A DNA stretch of 28,054 nucleotides from Bacteroidales bacterium (GTDB lineage: Bacteria > Bacteroidota > Bacteroidia > Bacteroidales > UBA4417), in contig JADJGZ010000059.1 in NCBI GenBank assembly GCA_016707785.1, positions 1-28,054 of the forward strand, in the 5' to 3' direction. The translations under genes were made by a program, and so were the position numbers. Numbering within the stretch: the stretch's first letter is position 1; every line of letters starts with the position of its first letter. The notes under the pieces were generated by a model, which was not told the DNA's origin, did not search any database, and was given only the letters and a program-made list of their open reading frames with translations. Shown one piece after another: positions 7,308-18,200 of this stretch.

Positions 7308-8834
7308 TTACCGTATCAGCACAATGGTCCCAAACACAGGTTCGGTCAGCTTGTCATGGTTCCCCACATCCTTATTATTCCAGATGGTTCCATCGCGGAA
7401 AATGGCCTGGATTTTCCAGACATATACATCCTGCTGAACGGGGTGTCCCTTATAGGTTCCATCCCAGTACTCCACAGGTGATCCTCTCTCATCCAGTTGT
7501 TTGGATTCCCAGATCATGGCTCCGTGTGAGTTATACACCTGGCAGTGGTAAGTGGCCAGGTTCTGTCCCACCGGTTTCCATATCCTTGTCTGCTGCAGCG
7601 TCCCTCCCGGGGCAAATGCATTGGGGACATACAAGCCTTTGAAGAGCAATGTGTATATCATGCTGGTAGTATCCGAACAGCCCTGCTCATTCAGGGTAAC
7701 CAGGGTCACGGTATAAGTACCGTCTTCGGTGTAAGTGATCAGTGGGGAAGCAAGGGGTGATATCTCTCCATTACCAAAGTCCCAGTGGTATTCATCGGCT
7801 CCGATGGATCCGTCGTTGAACTGTACCTGTCCCTGCACCTGTTCTACATCTTCTGTATAGCTGAAAGCACTCAGTGGTGAGGGTTCCACATTCACCTCTG
7901 CCCTTAAGGTATCGGCACATTGGTTGGTATCGCTGGCGGTTAAAAGTACCCTATACCTTCCGATACTGTCGAACACGAACTGGGGGGTAGATCCCTGCAT
8001 TGAGCCTAAAAACCTTCCCAGACTGTCACTCACCCTCCATCCCCATAGGTTCAGCGGGGCAAGGTAAGGATCTGAATGGTCGAAGAAGTAGGTCGGATGC
8101 CCAACACAGGCAATAGAGCTGTTGAAGGTAGCAGAAGGAAGGCCATGGATTATCAGGCTGGTGGTGGCGGTATCACGGCAGCCCGACTGGTTGGTGACAA
8201 TCAGCCTGGGGTCGTAACTGCCCGGGGCAGGATAAACCCAGGAGGGGTTGCGGTTTACAGCGGTGTCATACACACTCTGAGGATCACCGAACTCCCAGCG
8301 GTAAGTGAGTAGTGTAGCTCCATTGGCTTTGGTGGTATCGGTGAACATCGACTCCTGCCTGTAACATACATCCTGTGTTGAAAATCCTGCCATCGGTGTG
8401 GCGATCACCGTGATCACCCTTTGTGTGGAGTCACTGATCACGCTGCCTCCCACGATCGTACTTACCCTGAGTTTTACAAGGAAAGTACCCGGCTGGGTGA
8501 AGGTATGAGTGGTGAGGGATTGATAGCTGTTATAAGTGGTCGGTTGTGCGGTATCTCCCCAGGTCCATACCCACTGACTGATCTGGGCATCGCAGGTAGA
8601 AAAGTCCGCAAACTCAAGGGCATAGTTCTGGCATAGCAAGGTGTCTGATGGCGTATAGGCTGCCACAATACAGGGGGAACGCTGAATGCTGTCTGTGACT
8701 GTTGAAGTACAACCATTTCCATCCACCACGGTCAATGTGGTTACATAGGTTCCGGCTGTGGTGTATTTATGCGTGGTACTTGTTGTGGGAGCATTGATGG
8801 TATCCAGTGTCCCGTCCCCAAAGTTCCAGTACAT
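7308..8834 (-). CDS. Giant protein A, C-terminal fragment: last PKD modules and type B T9SS sorting tail
   Basis: This 508-residue frame is the C-terminal end of giant protein A; the matching frame is open from about 8902. It holds the last PKD modules (YWNFGDGTLD, VWTWGDTAQP, YRWEFGDPQS, an atypical LWGWRVSDSL, YHWDFGNGEI). The final 110 residues or so are a type B (CHU_C / gliding-motility-type) T9SS sorting domain. It begins LYVPNAFAPGGTLQQTRIWK, continues with CQVYNSHGAMIWES, YWDGTYKGHPVQQDVYVWK and ends FGTIVLIR. In the family the tail directs outer-membrane translocation by the T9SS. Here the usual FTPNGDGxND stretch reads FAPGGTLQQ. Only one residue of this tail differs from protein B (PVEY against PVEF). 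As written the fragment lacks a signal peptide and could not be secreted alone. Confidence 0.75.
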   Translation of the reverse strand: MYWNFGDGTLDTINAPTTSTTHKYTTAGTYVTTLTVVDGNGCTSTVTDSIQRSPCIVAAYTPSDTLLCQNYALEFADFSTCDAQISQWVWTWGDTAQPTTYNSYQSLTTHTFTQPGTFLVKLRVSTIVGGSVISDSTQRVITVIATPMAGFSTQDVCYRQESMFTDTTKANGATLLTYRWEFGDPQSVYDTAVNRNPSWVYPAPGSYDPRLIVTNQSGCRDTATTSLIIHGLPSATFNSSIACVGHPTYFFDHSDPYLAPLNLWGWRVSDSLGRFLGSMQGSTPQFVFDSIGRYRVLLTASDTNQCADTLRAEVNVEPSPLSAFSYTEDVEQVQGQVQFNDGSIGADEYHWDFGNGEISPLASPLITYTEDGTYTVTLVTLNEQGCSDTTSMIYTLLFKGLYVPNAFAPGGTLQQTRIWKPVGQNLATYHCQVYNSHGAMIWESKQLDERGSPVEYWDGTYKGHPVQQDVYVWKIQAIFRDGTIWNNKDVGNHDKLTEPVFGTIVLIR

Positions 8835-9298
8835 GGTAGTAATAGCACTTGCGGTATCGATGCTTTGGCTGGTAAAGGTGATGGTTGAGTCGCAGCTGCC
8901 CGGGTATAATCGAACAATGCTACAGGCAAAGCATGCACCTGCACACTCTGGTAATCATCCGCCTGGCATCCGAACTGGTCTGTGGTGGAGAAGTTAATGG
9001 TATAGAAGCCCGGGGCGGTGAAAGTATGTCCCGGGGTTTTGAGGGTACTCAGGTTCTGTGCTCCCGACTGAGGGTCTCCAAAGTTCCACTGGAAACTGAT
9101 CAGGGAATCGGCAGGAGCAGCAGGGTTAGCAACTGCGGGGGTGAACTGCATAGGCTCACCGAAGCAGGACTGTGTATAACTAAAGGTAGCAGTGAGCTCT
9201 GAGGGGACACATACCTGCTGGAAGGCTGTATCCACACATCCGCGGATATCGGTGATCATCAGCTTGACATCATAGCAGGAGTCAATGGCATAATACAC
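8741..9298 (-). CDS. Giant protein A, middle fragment between two frameshifts
   Basis: Only the part from 9298 to about 8903 is in the correct frame: CYDVKLMITDIRGCVDTAFQ, then a PKD module (FQWNFGDPQSGAQNLS, FTAPGFYTINFST) and the start of the next (ALFDYT). After ALFDYT the frame reads RAAATQPSPLP, whereas protein B reads PGSCDSTITFTSQ. The cause is a G-run one base shorter in A. The initial Met is not a real start. A four-residue difference (AVAN in A, QLLT in B, before PAAPADS) arises from a lost G at 9123-9125 and a gained G at 9137-9141, which cancel out. Confidence 0.5.
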   Translation of the reverse strand: MYYAIDSCYDVKLMITDIRGCVDTAFQQVCVPSELTATFSYTQSCFGEPMQFTPAVANPAAPADSLISFQWNFGDPQSGAQNLSTLKTPGHTFTAPGFYTINFSTTDQFGCQADDYQSVQVHALPVALFDYTRAAATQPSPLPAKASIPQVLLLPCTGTLGTGHWIPSMLPQQVPRINTPQPEPM

Positions 9299-12200
9299 AT
9301 GGTTGGGATTCTGTCCATTGCCATACTGGTAAGCTCAAACTCCCAGTTCCATCCTGTGACCAGTGCCTGGTAACTCCATGAAGAGTCCTGGAACTGTACC
9401 GCTCCATTGGCACAGGGACTGGCTGAGTATTTAAAGTAGGCCGTAGGCTTGTTCCATACCTGCAGCGGCATGGTCTTCACATGGGTGCAGCCATGCTCGG
9501 TAGTGGTGGTAAGGGTGATGGTATAAGTGCCTGCGGTAGTGAAGGTGTATTGCGGGTTCTGCATCGTGCTGGTATCAGCGGAGCCTGAGAGTCCAAAGTC
9601 CCAGTTCCATGCAACCAATGTATCTCCAAGCGGGGCAGAGCTCAGATCGGTGAACTGTGTGGGAGACTCGGCACAGGCCTGCTGGGCCATAAAGTACGAT
9701 TGCGGGGCACTGTGGATGGTCACAGGATGGCTGATGGCATTCTGGCAACCCGAGGTATCACTGATCGTGAGCACCACGGTAAAGGTACCTGCCACTCCAT
9801 AGCTATGCTGCGGGTTTTGTGTGTTTGCAGTGGGACTGCCATCACCAAAGTTCCAGTTGTAAGTCTGTATCGCTCCTACCTGTGTGGCGGTGGTATCGGT
9901 AAAGAAGGTGGTGGCGGATCCAAGACATAAAAGGCTGTCATTGTAAAAATCTACTCCAGGTTTTGGAACAATGGATACATTCTGTTCCAGTGTATCCTGG
10001 CAGCCTGAAGCATTGGCAGTGATTAGTCGTACCAAATAAGTTCCCGGGTTGGCATAGTTATGCACCGGGTTGGTTTGGGTGCTTGAGTTATTGCTTCCCG
10101 ATGGCGGATCGCCAAAGTTCCAGCTATGGGATACCAGCGTGGGACCGCCATTCAGACTGGTCTGGTCGGTAAATTGGGTGGCTTGTCCCTGGCAGGTGTT
10201 CTGGTAAGAGAAAGCCGTAAGTGGCGAGGCAGAGATGGTCACAGGGATAACACGTGTATGGCTGCAGCCCTGCTGGGTGCCCAGGGTCAGGCTTACAAGG
10301 AAAGTGCCCGGCTGGCTGTAGGTATGTGTCACCGTGGGGTGGTAAGTGGTAAAGGTAGTATCTGTATCATCCCCGAACTGCCAGTACCAGTTGTTGATTA
10401 TTCCTCCATTGCCATTGCCCAAATCGGTGAAGGTGATCTCAGTGCCGGAGCAGGCAGGGGTGTTAAAGGCGAAGTTGGATAGCGGCCCGGGGGTCACTAC
10501 TATGCTATTGGTCTTGGTATTTATGCAGCCTGCTGTATCGGGGATGGTAAGTGTGACATTGAAAGTTCCGGACTGGGCATAGATATGCATCGGATCCACC
10601 AGGGTGGAACTCAGCCCATCCCCGAACTGCCAGTACCAGCTCTGGGTGGCATTTACATTCACAGTGGTGCTGGAAGTGAACTGGGTGGTATCACCGCTGC
10701 ATCCTGCCACGGAACTAAAATCTACTGCAGGAGGCGGTGTTACATTCACTGATGAGGTAACTGTATCGCTGCATCCGCCTGAGATGGTGGCTATCAGCCT
10801 GACTGTATAAGTCCCTGCGGTATTGTAGTGATGAACAGGGTTCTGCTGGCTGCTCTGGTTGGAAGAGCCTGAGCCCGGATCCCCAAAGTCCCATTGCCAG
10901 CTGGAGATCCCCGAGGTGGTATTGCTTAGTGAAAGATCCGTGAACGATACCGCTGCTCCCTGGCAGGCGGCGCCATGACTGAACAGTGCCGTAGGTTTGG
11001 GAAGGATGGTAAGGGTTTTAGTCTGCAGGTTGGTGCAGGAATCGGAGCTTTTTACTGTCAGGGTTACATTGAAAGTCCCGGCCTGGGCATAGGTATGTGA
11101 TACAGAGGCGGTAGCAGGGAAGTTGATTACCTGTGTGGTGCCATCACCAAAGTCCCAGAACCATCGCGTAACATATCCCGCAGCAGAAGTAGTAAGATCA
11201 GTAAACTGTACCAGCTGATCATCACAGGCAGGAGAAGAGAAGTCGAAGTTCACAAGGGGCAGCGGAACGATGATGATCGGGTGGCTGCGCTGGTTCTCAC
11301 ATCCTGCCGTATCGGTAACGGTGAGGGTAACGGTATAGGTCCCGGCAAAGGTATACACATGGCTGGGAGACTGCAAAGTACTGCTGCCTCCATCCCCAAA
11401 GCTCCAGTACCAGCTGGCAATGGTGGGGACAGCCATCCCTGCAGGACTGAACTGTGCAGGATTATCCTGGCAGGCAGACTCGAAGCTGAAGTCGGTTACA
11501 GGCAAAGGCTTGATGGTTACAGGGTAGCTGATCGTATCGGAGCAGCCATTTAAGGTGAGGGTGATCAGGGTCACGGTATAGTTGCCCGTTGCAGCATAGC
11601 TGTGGGTGGGGTTTTGATCAGTACTGGTATTGAATACTCCTGAACCGGGGTCACCAAAGTTCCATTGCCAGGAGGTCAGGCTTTGGCTTCCGGAAGTGGT
11701 GGTAAGATCTGTAAAATGAACAGGGCTGTCCTTGCATTGGCCCGAGCTCATAAAGTCGGCCGTAGGGGAACCAAACACATTCACCAACCGGGAGAAGCTA
11801 TGGGTACAGCCCTCGGAGTTGGTAACGGTAAGGCTTACATTGAAAGTACCTGTTACGGCATAGATATGGCTTACATCGGGGATCGAAGGGAAAAGGATGG
11901 TCTGAACAGGGCTCCCATCGCCAAAGTCCCAGCTCCAGCTGGTCAGGTAGCCCGATTCTGTGGTACTCTGGTTATTGAAGCTGATGGTTTGTCCCTGGCA
12001 GTTATCGGTGGCAGAGCTGAACAAGGCCGTGGGTGGTGGGGTTACTGTCAAAGTATGGGAACGGGATCCTTCGCAGCCTGCCGTATCGGTGATGGTAAGG
12101 ATTACCGTATAGGTGCCTGCTGCAATATAGGTGTATTGTGTGTTGCGGGTATTGCTCGTGGAGCCATCGCCAAAATCCCAGTGATAGGTAGCCGTAGCAT

Positions 12201-15200
12201 TCAGGTTGATCAATGTACTGTCGGCCCAGAACAAGGTGGGAGTGCCAAGGCAGCCGGTGGTACTAGTAAAATCAGCCAGGGGAGCGCCTTTTACATTCAC
12301 CTGTCGAACGATAGTGTCGCTGCAGCCATTGAAGTTTTGAACGATCAGGGTTACATTATAAAGTCCTGCCGTAGTATATAAATGAGTCGGGTCTTCAAGG
12401 GTGCTGGTATTGAGCGATCCAGAGGTGGGGTCTCCGAAATCCCAGCTCCAGCTGGTAACGGCTCCGCCTCCATTGGCATTGCTCGCATCATTGAAAATAG
12501 CCAGTTCATCCTGGCAGCTATTCCAGTAATTAAAGCCTGCATCCGGTGGACGGGAAACAATAACCAGCGAGGTAAATATATCCCGGCAACCAAAGTTGGT
12601 TTCTATACTCAGGCTAACAGAATAAGTTCCGGGGCCTGCATAATTATGTTCAGTACTCGCTGCTGATGGGAAGTAGATAGTATCGGCAGGGCTTCCATCT
12701 CCAAAATCCCATATCCATCGGTTGACAAACCCCTGCCCTATTCCTGGGGCAATTGTGCTAAGATCTGTAAACCAGGTTTTTCCTCCTTCACAATTTGGGG
12801 TCAGGTAGCTGAAAAATGCATTGGGTCCGGGCCTCACTTCTACCGGGTGGGTGATGGAATAGCTACATCCGTTTGTATCGACAACACTTAAAGTGACCTG
12901 GTAGATGCCATGACTGGGATAAACATGGGAGGGTTCATTCGGAGTATTGAAACTGGCATAGGTGCCATCTCCAAAATCCCATAACCAATGACTTATCTTA
13001 TTGATATAGTTCCCACTTACACTAAAAAAGGTCGTATCTCCAAAACAAGGCAGGTTAGCTGTGAAATCAGTTACCGGCGTTGGGCTCATGATAACAATCA
13101 CTGTATCTGACATCGATCGGCTGCAATTGCCCGACGGATTAGTTCCCATCACCGAATACTGCCCGGGAGTATTAAACAATCCAAATATCAATGGATGGCC
13201 GCTCCCGGAAAAGGGTAAGCTTACTGCGGAACCATTGTAGTTCAGCTGATATACCATACCAACCTGTGACCCACTCAAACCAATCACTACTCCTGAATCC
13301 GATTCACAGAATACCCCATCATGGGTTACACTCATATGAAATGGGGATGGAAGTGGATTTACAGTTATGGAAGCCAGGCCAGAAATTGAGTCCGAGGGAA
13401 CAGTACAATTGGCATCATTGGCAGCACTGATCCAGTAACTGCTGGTGATATTCGGACTCACATTCACTACATAAGGAGAAGTACTTATTCCGCCCACTGT
13501 AACTGTCTGAATGCCATTTGTATAAGTCAAGTCCCAGGGAGGTGTCCCGGTAAATGTAAACGTTATAGGAGTACTGGTTTGTTCGCAGATTGTTGAATTG
13601 CCAGTGATGTGAGCTGTCGGATCCGGGTGAACAGTAAGAAACATAAAATCATTGCCAGTAAGATTATTACAACCTGAAAGGTTTAATGAAAGCATAATTG
13701 TATTACCAACATCATTCGGACCGGGTGTATATTGTGTATTAAGAATATGGCTATTATTGAAAGAACCATCACCATTGGTGACCCAATTGATGACGGATTG
13801 GTATTGGGCTGTGGCTGTAAGTTGATAGGGCCGGCTGTCACATATTTCACCATCAGGCCCGGCATCACTTAAAGGAGTAGGGTTAATCCTTAGAATCACA
13901 TCATCCGTAACCAAGGTTCCAAGGCAATTTCCAACACCTTCTAAAGTAAGGGTGAAATTTACGATTCTATCAACTGTACTCAAATCAACAGGACCGGGAA
14001 AATATGTTGGATTCAGGATATTATTAGCATTCAAAATTCCATCTCCCCCTGAAAAAGTCCATACTATATTTGATGAATTAAAATGACTTCCCTGTCCATT
14101 AAACTGGTATTGGGTCTGGGAACTGCATATATAATCATCATCTCCTGCATTTACGACCGGATGCCGCGTAATTGATAGGTCCCTGGAATCAGTCACGATC
14201 ATTGACGAACAGGCTAACCGTCCTTGAGCCGACAATGTCAGGGTTACCACACCAGCCAGGAAATCAGGATTTCCCGGGATGTAAGTAGGAGATAGTATTG
14301 ATGTGGAACTATAAATTCCGGATCCCCCACTCCATGTGATTGTTGAATAGTTAGTGGCATTAGCCCCGAGAAGTGGAATAGGTGCATTTACACAAAACGC
14401 CTCATCTAGGCCTGCATAAACAGTTGGCATCGGATCAATACTTAAAACCATCTGATCTGTGACCACTTCTGCAGAACAAGCGCCTGATCCGGTGCCTGTC
14501 AGTGTCAGGGTTACAATTCCAAGGATGATATCATTTGGCCCAGGTGAGTACACAGCATTTAACTGGTTCAAATTACTGAAAGTCCCGTCCCCGCTGCTAC
14601 TCCATTCATTAACAGAACAATTCTGTGAACTTCCAGATAATGTGTAAGTATTTGCTGAGCAGATAGTTGCATTGCTACCTGCACCAACATGAGGAAACGG
14701 TGATATACTCAGAATCATCCCATCCAAATCTGTTTGTCCTGCACAACTCAGGGCTCCATGAACTTCCAATGTCAGGTATACATCACCAGTCTCATCGAGC
14801 GCAGGAATATAGGTCGGGCTGACAGTAGTCCCACCGCTCAGATTACCTGTGCCGGTTTCTGTCCAGCTGATCCCTCCTGTTATTGCATTCTGAGCTGAGG
14901 CCCCGGTAACATTGAATACTGTGCCCTGGCATATTGCAGCATCAGGACCGGCATTGGCTTCAGGCATAGGATCGATGGTCAGTTGCATATAATCTGACAC
15001 ATCAGTACATGGTGAAGCGGCAATTCCATTCAGTGTCAGGGTAATGACTCCACTCTCACCCGGTCCGGGAGTATATACAGGATGAAGGAAACTGGAATTA
15101 TTGAAACTACCGGTTCCTGTATGGGTCCATAATAAGGAAACATAGTTTTGAGCCGTAGAACCGGAAACAGTAAAATTATTATTCTGACAAATAGATGCAT

Positions 15201-18200
15201 CCGAACCAGCATTCGCATTAGGCTGGCGGGTTATACTCAGTATCATTGAGGAAGTCTGGATCGGGCAGGGTGAAACAGCGGATGCTGCAAGAGTTAGGGT
15301 TACTGATCCTGATATAATATCTGCCGGACTGGGAGTATAAACCGGGTGTAATGTCCCGGTATTATTGAAACTACCACTACCACTGGTATTCCATTGTAAG
15401 GCTGTATAATTGCCTGCAGTTGAATTCACCAATGTATAACTGCTCCCTTCGCATATAGTTGCATTATCACCTGCAAATGCATTTGCTGCAGGTTGGATGG
15501 TAAGCTGCATCTGATCCACGACAGGTGTGCAGGGTGTAAGAGAGTTTGCTGTAAGAGTTAAGGTGATTGTACCCGTTTCATTCAACCCCGGAACATAAGT
15601 AGGATGCAACTGGCTAGAATTGTTCAATGTCCCTGTGCCTGTATGGATCCAACTTAAAGTGGAATAAAATAAGGCACTGGATCCTGATACCACATAACTC
15701 CCGGATTGGCACATACTGGCAGCCGGACCTGCATCTGCCACTACCTGGCGTGTTATTTGCAAGGTCATTGCAGATACAGCACTCTGACATGCTGCCAGGG
15801 AATTTGCCGTCAGGGTAAGGTTCACATTCCCTGATTGAATATCTGCTATACTTGGGGTATATACAGGATGTAAGACACTAACATTATTAAATGTTCCTGT
15901 TCCTGAACTGGTCCATGTGAGAGAGGTATAATTCGCTGCATTGGAAGTTGAAAGTGTGTATGTACTCCCTTCACAAATAGAGGCATTACTGCCGGCAAAT
16001 GAGGTTGCTGATGGATTGATCGTCAGGTTCATCGCATTCGTGACCTGGCCGCAAGGTGGATTGCCATTGGCTGTCAACGTTATAACAACTACTCCGTTTT
16101 CGGTCACACCCGGAGTATAGGTTGGAGTTAAGGTACTGGCATTACTCAAACTTCCCTGACCATTGTGACTCCATAAAACAGAGGTATAACCGCTGGCTGT
16201 GGCCGTGGTAATGGTAAACGGTGAATTCTGGCATGTAGTGGCATCAAAACCTGCATTGGCGACAGGCCCGGAAGTAATACTAACGGAACGTGAAAAAGTT
16301 TTCACACAGCCAAAAGCAGATGTTGTTGTGAGTGAAACATTATATACTCCACCAGTTGCATAGGTATGGGTAGGATTTTGCAGCGAACTGGGAGCACTCG
16401 CATCTCCAAATGTCCAGTTCCAGGAAGTAATCGAACCTGACGGAATAGTTGATGTATCAAAAAAATGGACCAACGCGCCTGTACACGTATCTGAACAACT
16501 GAAAGAAGTTACTGGAAGAGGGTTTACGGTTATGATCTTTTTTGTGAGAACAGAAGGACAGGCAATTGAAGTTGTAAGTACCTGCACTGTATCATTGCCA
16601 GCCACATTCCAGAGAATATTTACAGAAGTCCCGGTATTACTGCCTTGAATATTTCCGCCATATACTGACCAGTTATAACTATTTAAACCGGAAGTGATTG
16701 TAAAAGTGGATGTGGTTCCGATACAGGCAGAAGTTGGGCCTGTTATCTGAGGGTTGCCATTGGTATTAACAGTTATGAACAAGGATGGTGAATTAAGACC
16801 ATATCCGCAATCTGTATTCCAGCCTTTGACAAATAAAGTTCCACTCACTGCTGTTGATGAAAAATTTATAGTTATGCTGTTGGTTGTTGTAGTTTGGGTA
16901 GTGCCATCCGGAAGTGTCCAGATATAGTTCACCGTTGAATTCTGGGCAGGTACGGTATAAGTAACACTGGTCTGCCCCTGGCACACCGGTGTGGGACCTG
17001 AGGGCATTGCAGGTGTGGGTGGAGTTCTGATTAAAACCAGGTCCTGACTTATGGTAGCCTGTGTAAGATAGTACCACCAACTATTAACCATCTGATCATG
17101 CTGAGGGGGATTGGGAGGAAAATTGTGACAACCAGTAACTGTTGCACTGGTAGGATAAATACATCCTGAAACAGTATTACTCCCCCCTCCGAGATAGGAG
17201 TCATCCCAGTAAATGGGTAAAATAGTACTTCCTGAGGGCACAGGTCTGACAATATCCACCTTGATTCCTTTACTGGCATTTTCGATATCCCATAGTGGAA
17301 GATTGGTGAGACCATTGAGGTAATCAATATCCATGTTTACCGAGGCTCCATTCTGGACGGTAATTCCTAAACCATTAACACCATTCCAATGTATTGTATC
17401 CCAGGTCGCACAATTGGTGGAACCTGTCACACTTTTACTCAGGGTAACATCTTCCGGGCCTGATCCAGTCGGTTCACAGTCGATAGTAATAGTCACAGAT
17501 CCGGGTTTGTTGACCTTTACCAGGATATCAATGGTCCCATTACAATATGAGGTATTACTAACTTCACAGATTTGACCTAATGTTCCTGTAGGATAGACGT
17601 TGGAATCCGGATCGTTGAGGAAGATTTTATATTGTGGTAAATCACCGGAAGAGGGCCAGTTATCAAGAGATTTACGATCAATAGCCCAGTTTCCGCTATT
17701 TGTAACACCCCATTGATTACAATACACTACATAAGTTCCGCCATTCCATTCATTGATATTCAATTTATCAACTATCTGATCATCAGTATAAATAAACAAA
17801 TTGGCCGGATAAGACAGGATATTATCGGATCCGGTACCATCAGTGAATTGCCAGGCTTTGCTCCAAAGTCGTCCATTCTTTACCGTAGTCCCATCAACAA
17901 CGCTGATATCGAAAAACCGCATATCTTTACTATTATAGAAATGTCCTCCAGTAGAATTGGAAGCAAATTCGAAATAATAATTCCCGGTCTTTGTTGGAGT
18001 AAGAATCAAAGGATCATATCCTGATGGATTGACGGTTCCAATCTTTGGTCCATTATAAGCCTCTGTCCAGTTGCTGATATAACCATTACCTGTTGTTGGA
18101 ATAGCTGCAAGTGAATATCCGGCAACAACAATTCCATCAGGATCCTTGATCTGGTAGTATATATTCTGAGCATCATCATTAAATCCAAAATAGATCTTTT

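Larger units (their letters stand above)
7308..12500 (-). repeat. Long direct repeat, copy in giant gene A (about 5.2 kb)
   Basis: This stretch matches 18797-23995 base for base over long runs, with scattered and mostly silent differences. It covers the PKD array from the WSWDFGDPTSG module through the stop codon. Similarity falls sharply upstream of about 12500, and the non-coding sequence just beyond the two stop codons is unrelated. The repeat therefore ends with the coding sequence. One internal patch (11545-11690) is much more diverged. Confidence 0.85.

Noticed and set aside
8421..8722. Overlapping open frames on both strands (for example 8421-8636 plus and 8474-8722 minus)
   Set aside because: These are out-of-frame shadows of the PKD region; the 7308-8834 frame carries the recognisable modules and tail.
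9259..9340. Programmed ribosomal frameshift joining the fragments of giant protein A
   Set aside because: The matching site in gene B is in frame without any shift, no slippery heptamer with a downstream structure is evident, and the break is explained by one lost base.
11665..12381. Plus-strand open frame of 238 codons, with a counterpart of 232 codons at 23174-23872
   Set aside because: Both lie antisense to the PKD array and exist because of codon usage on the coding strand; they are conserved only because the repeat is. No signal peptide, domain or low-complexity-free homology is visible.
13640..16270. Regularly spaced repeats that might suggest a CRISPR-like array
   Set aside because: The periods are about 263 and 521 bp, the units are translated protein modules, and there are no short identical repeats with unique spacers.
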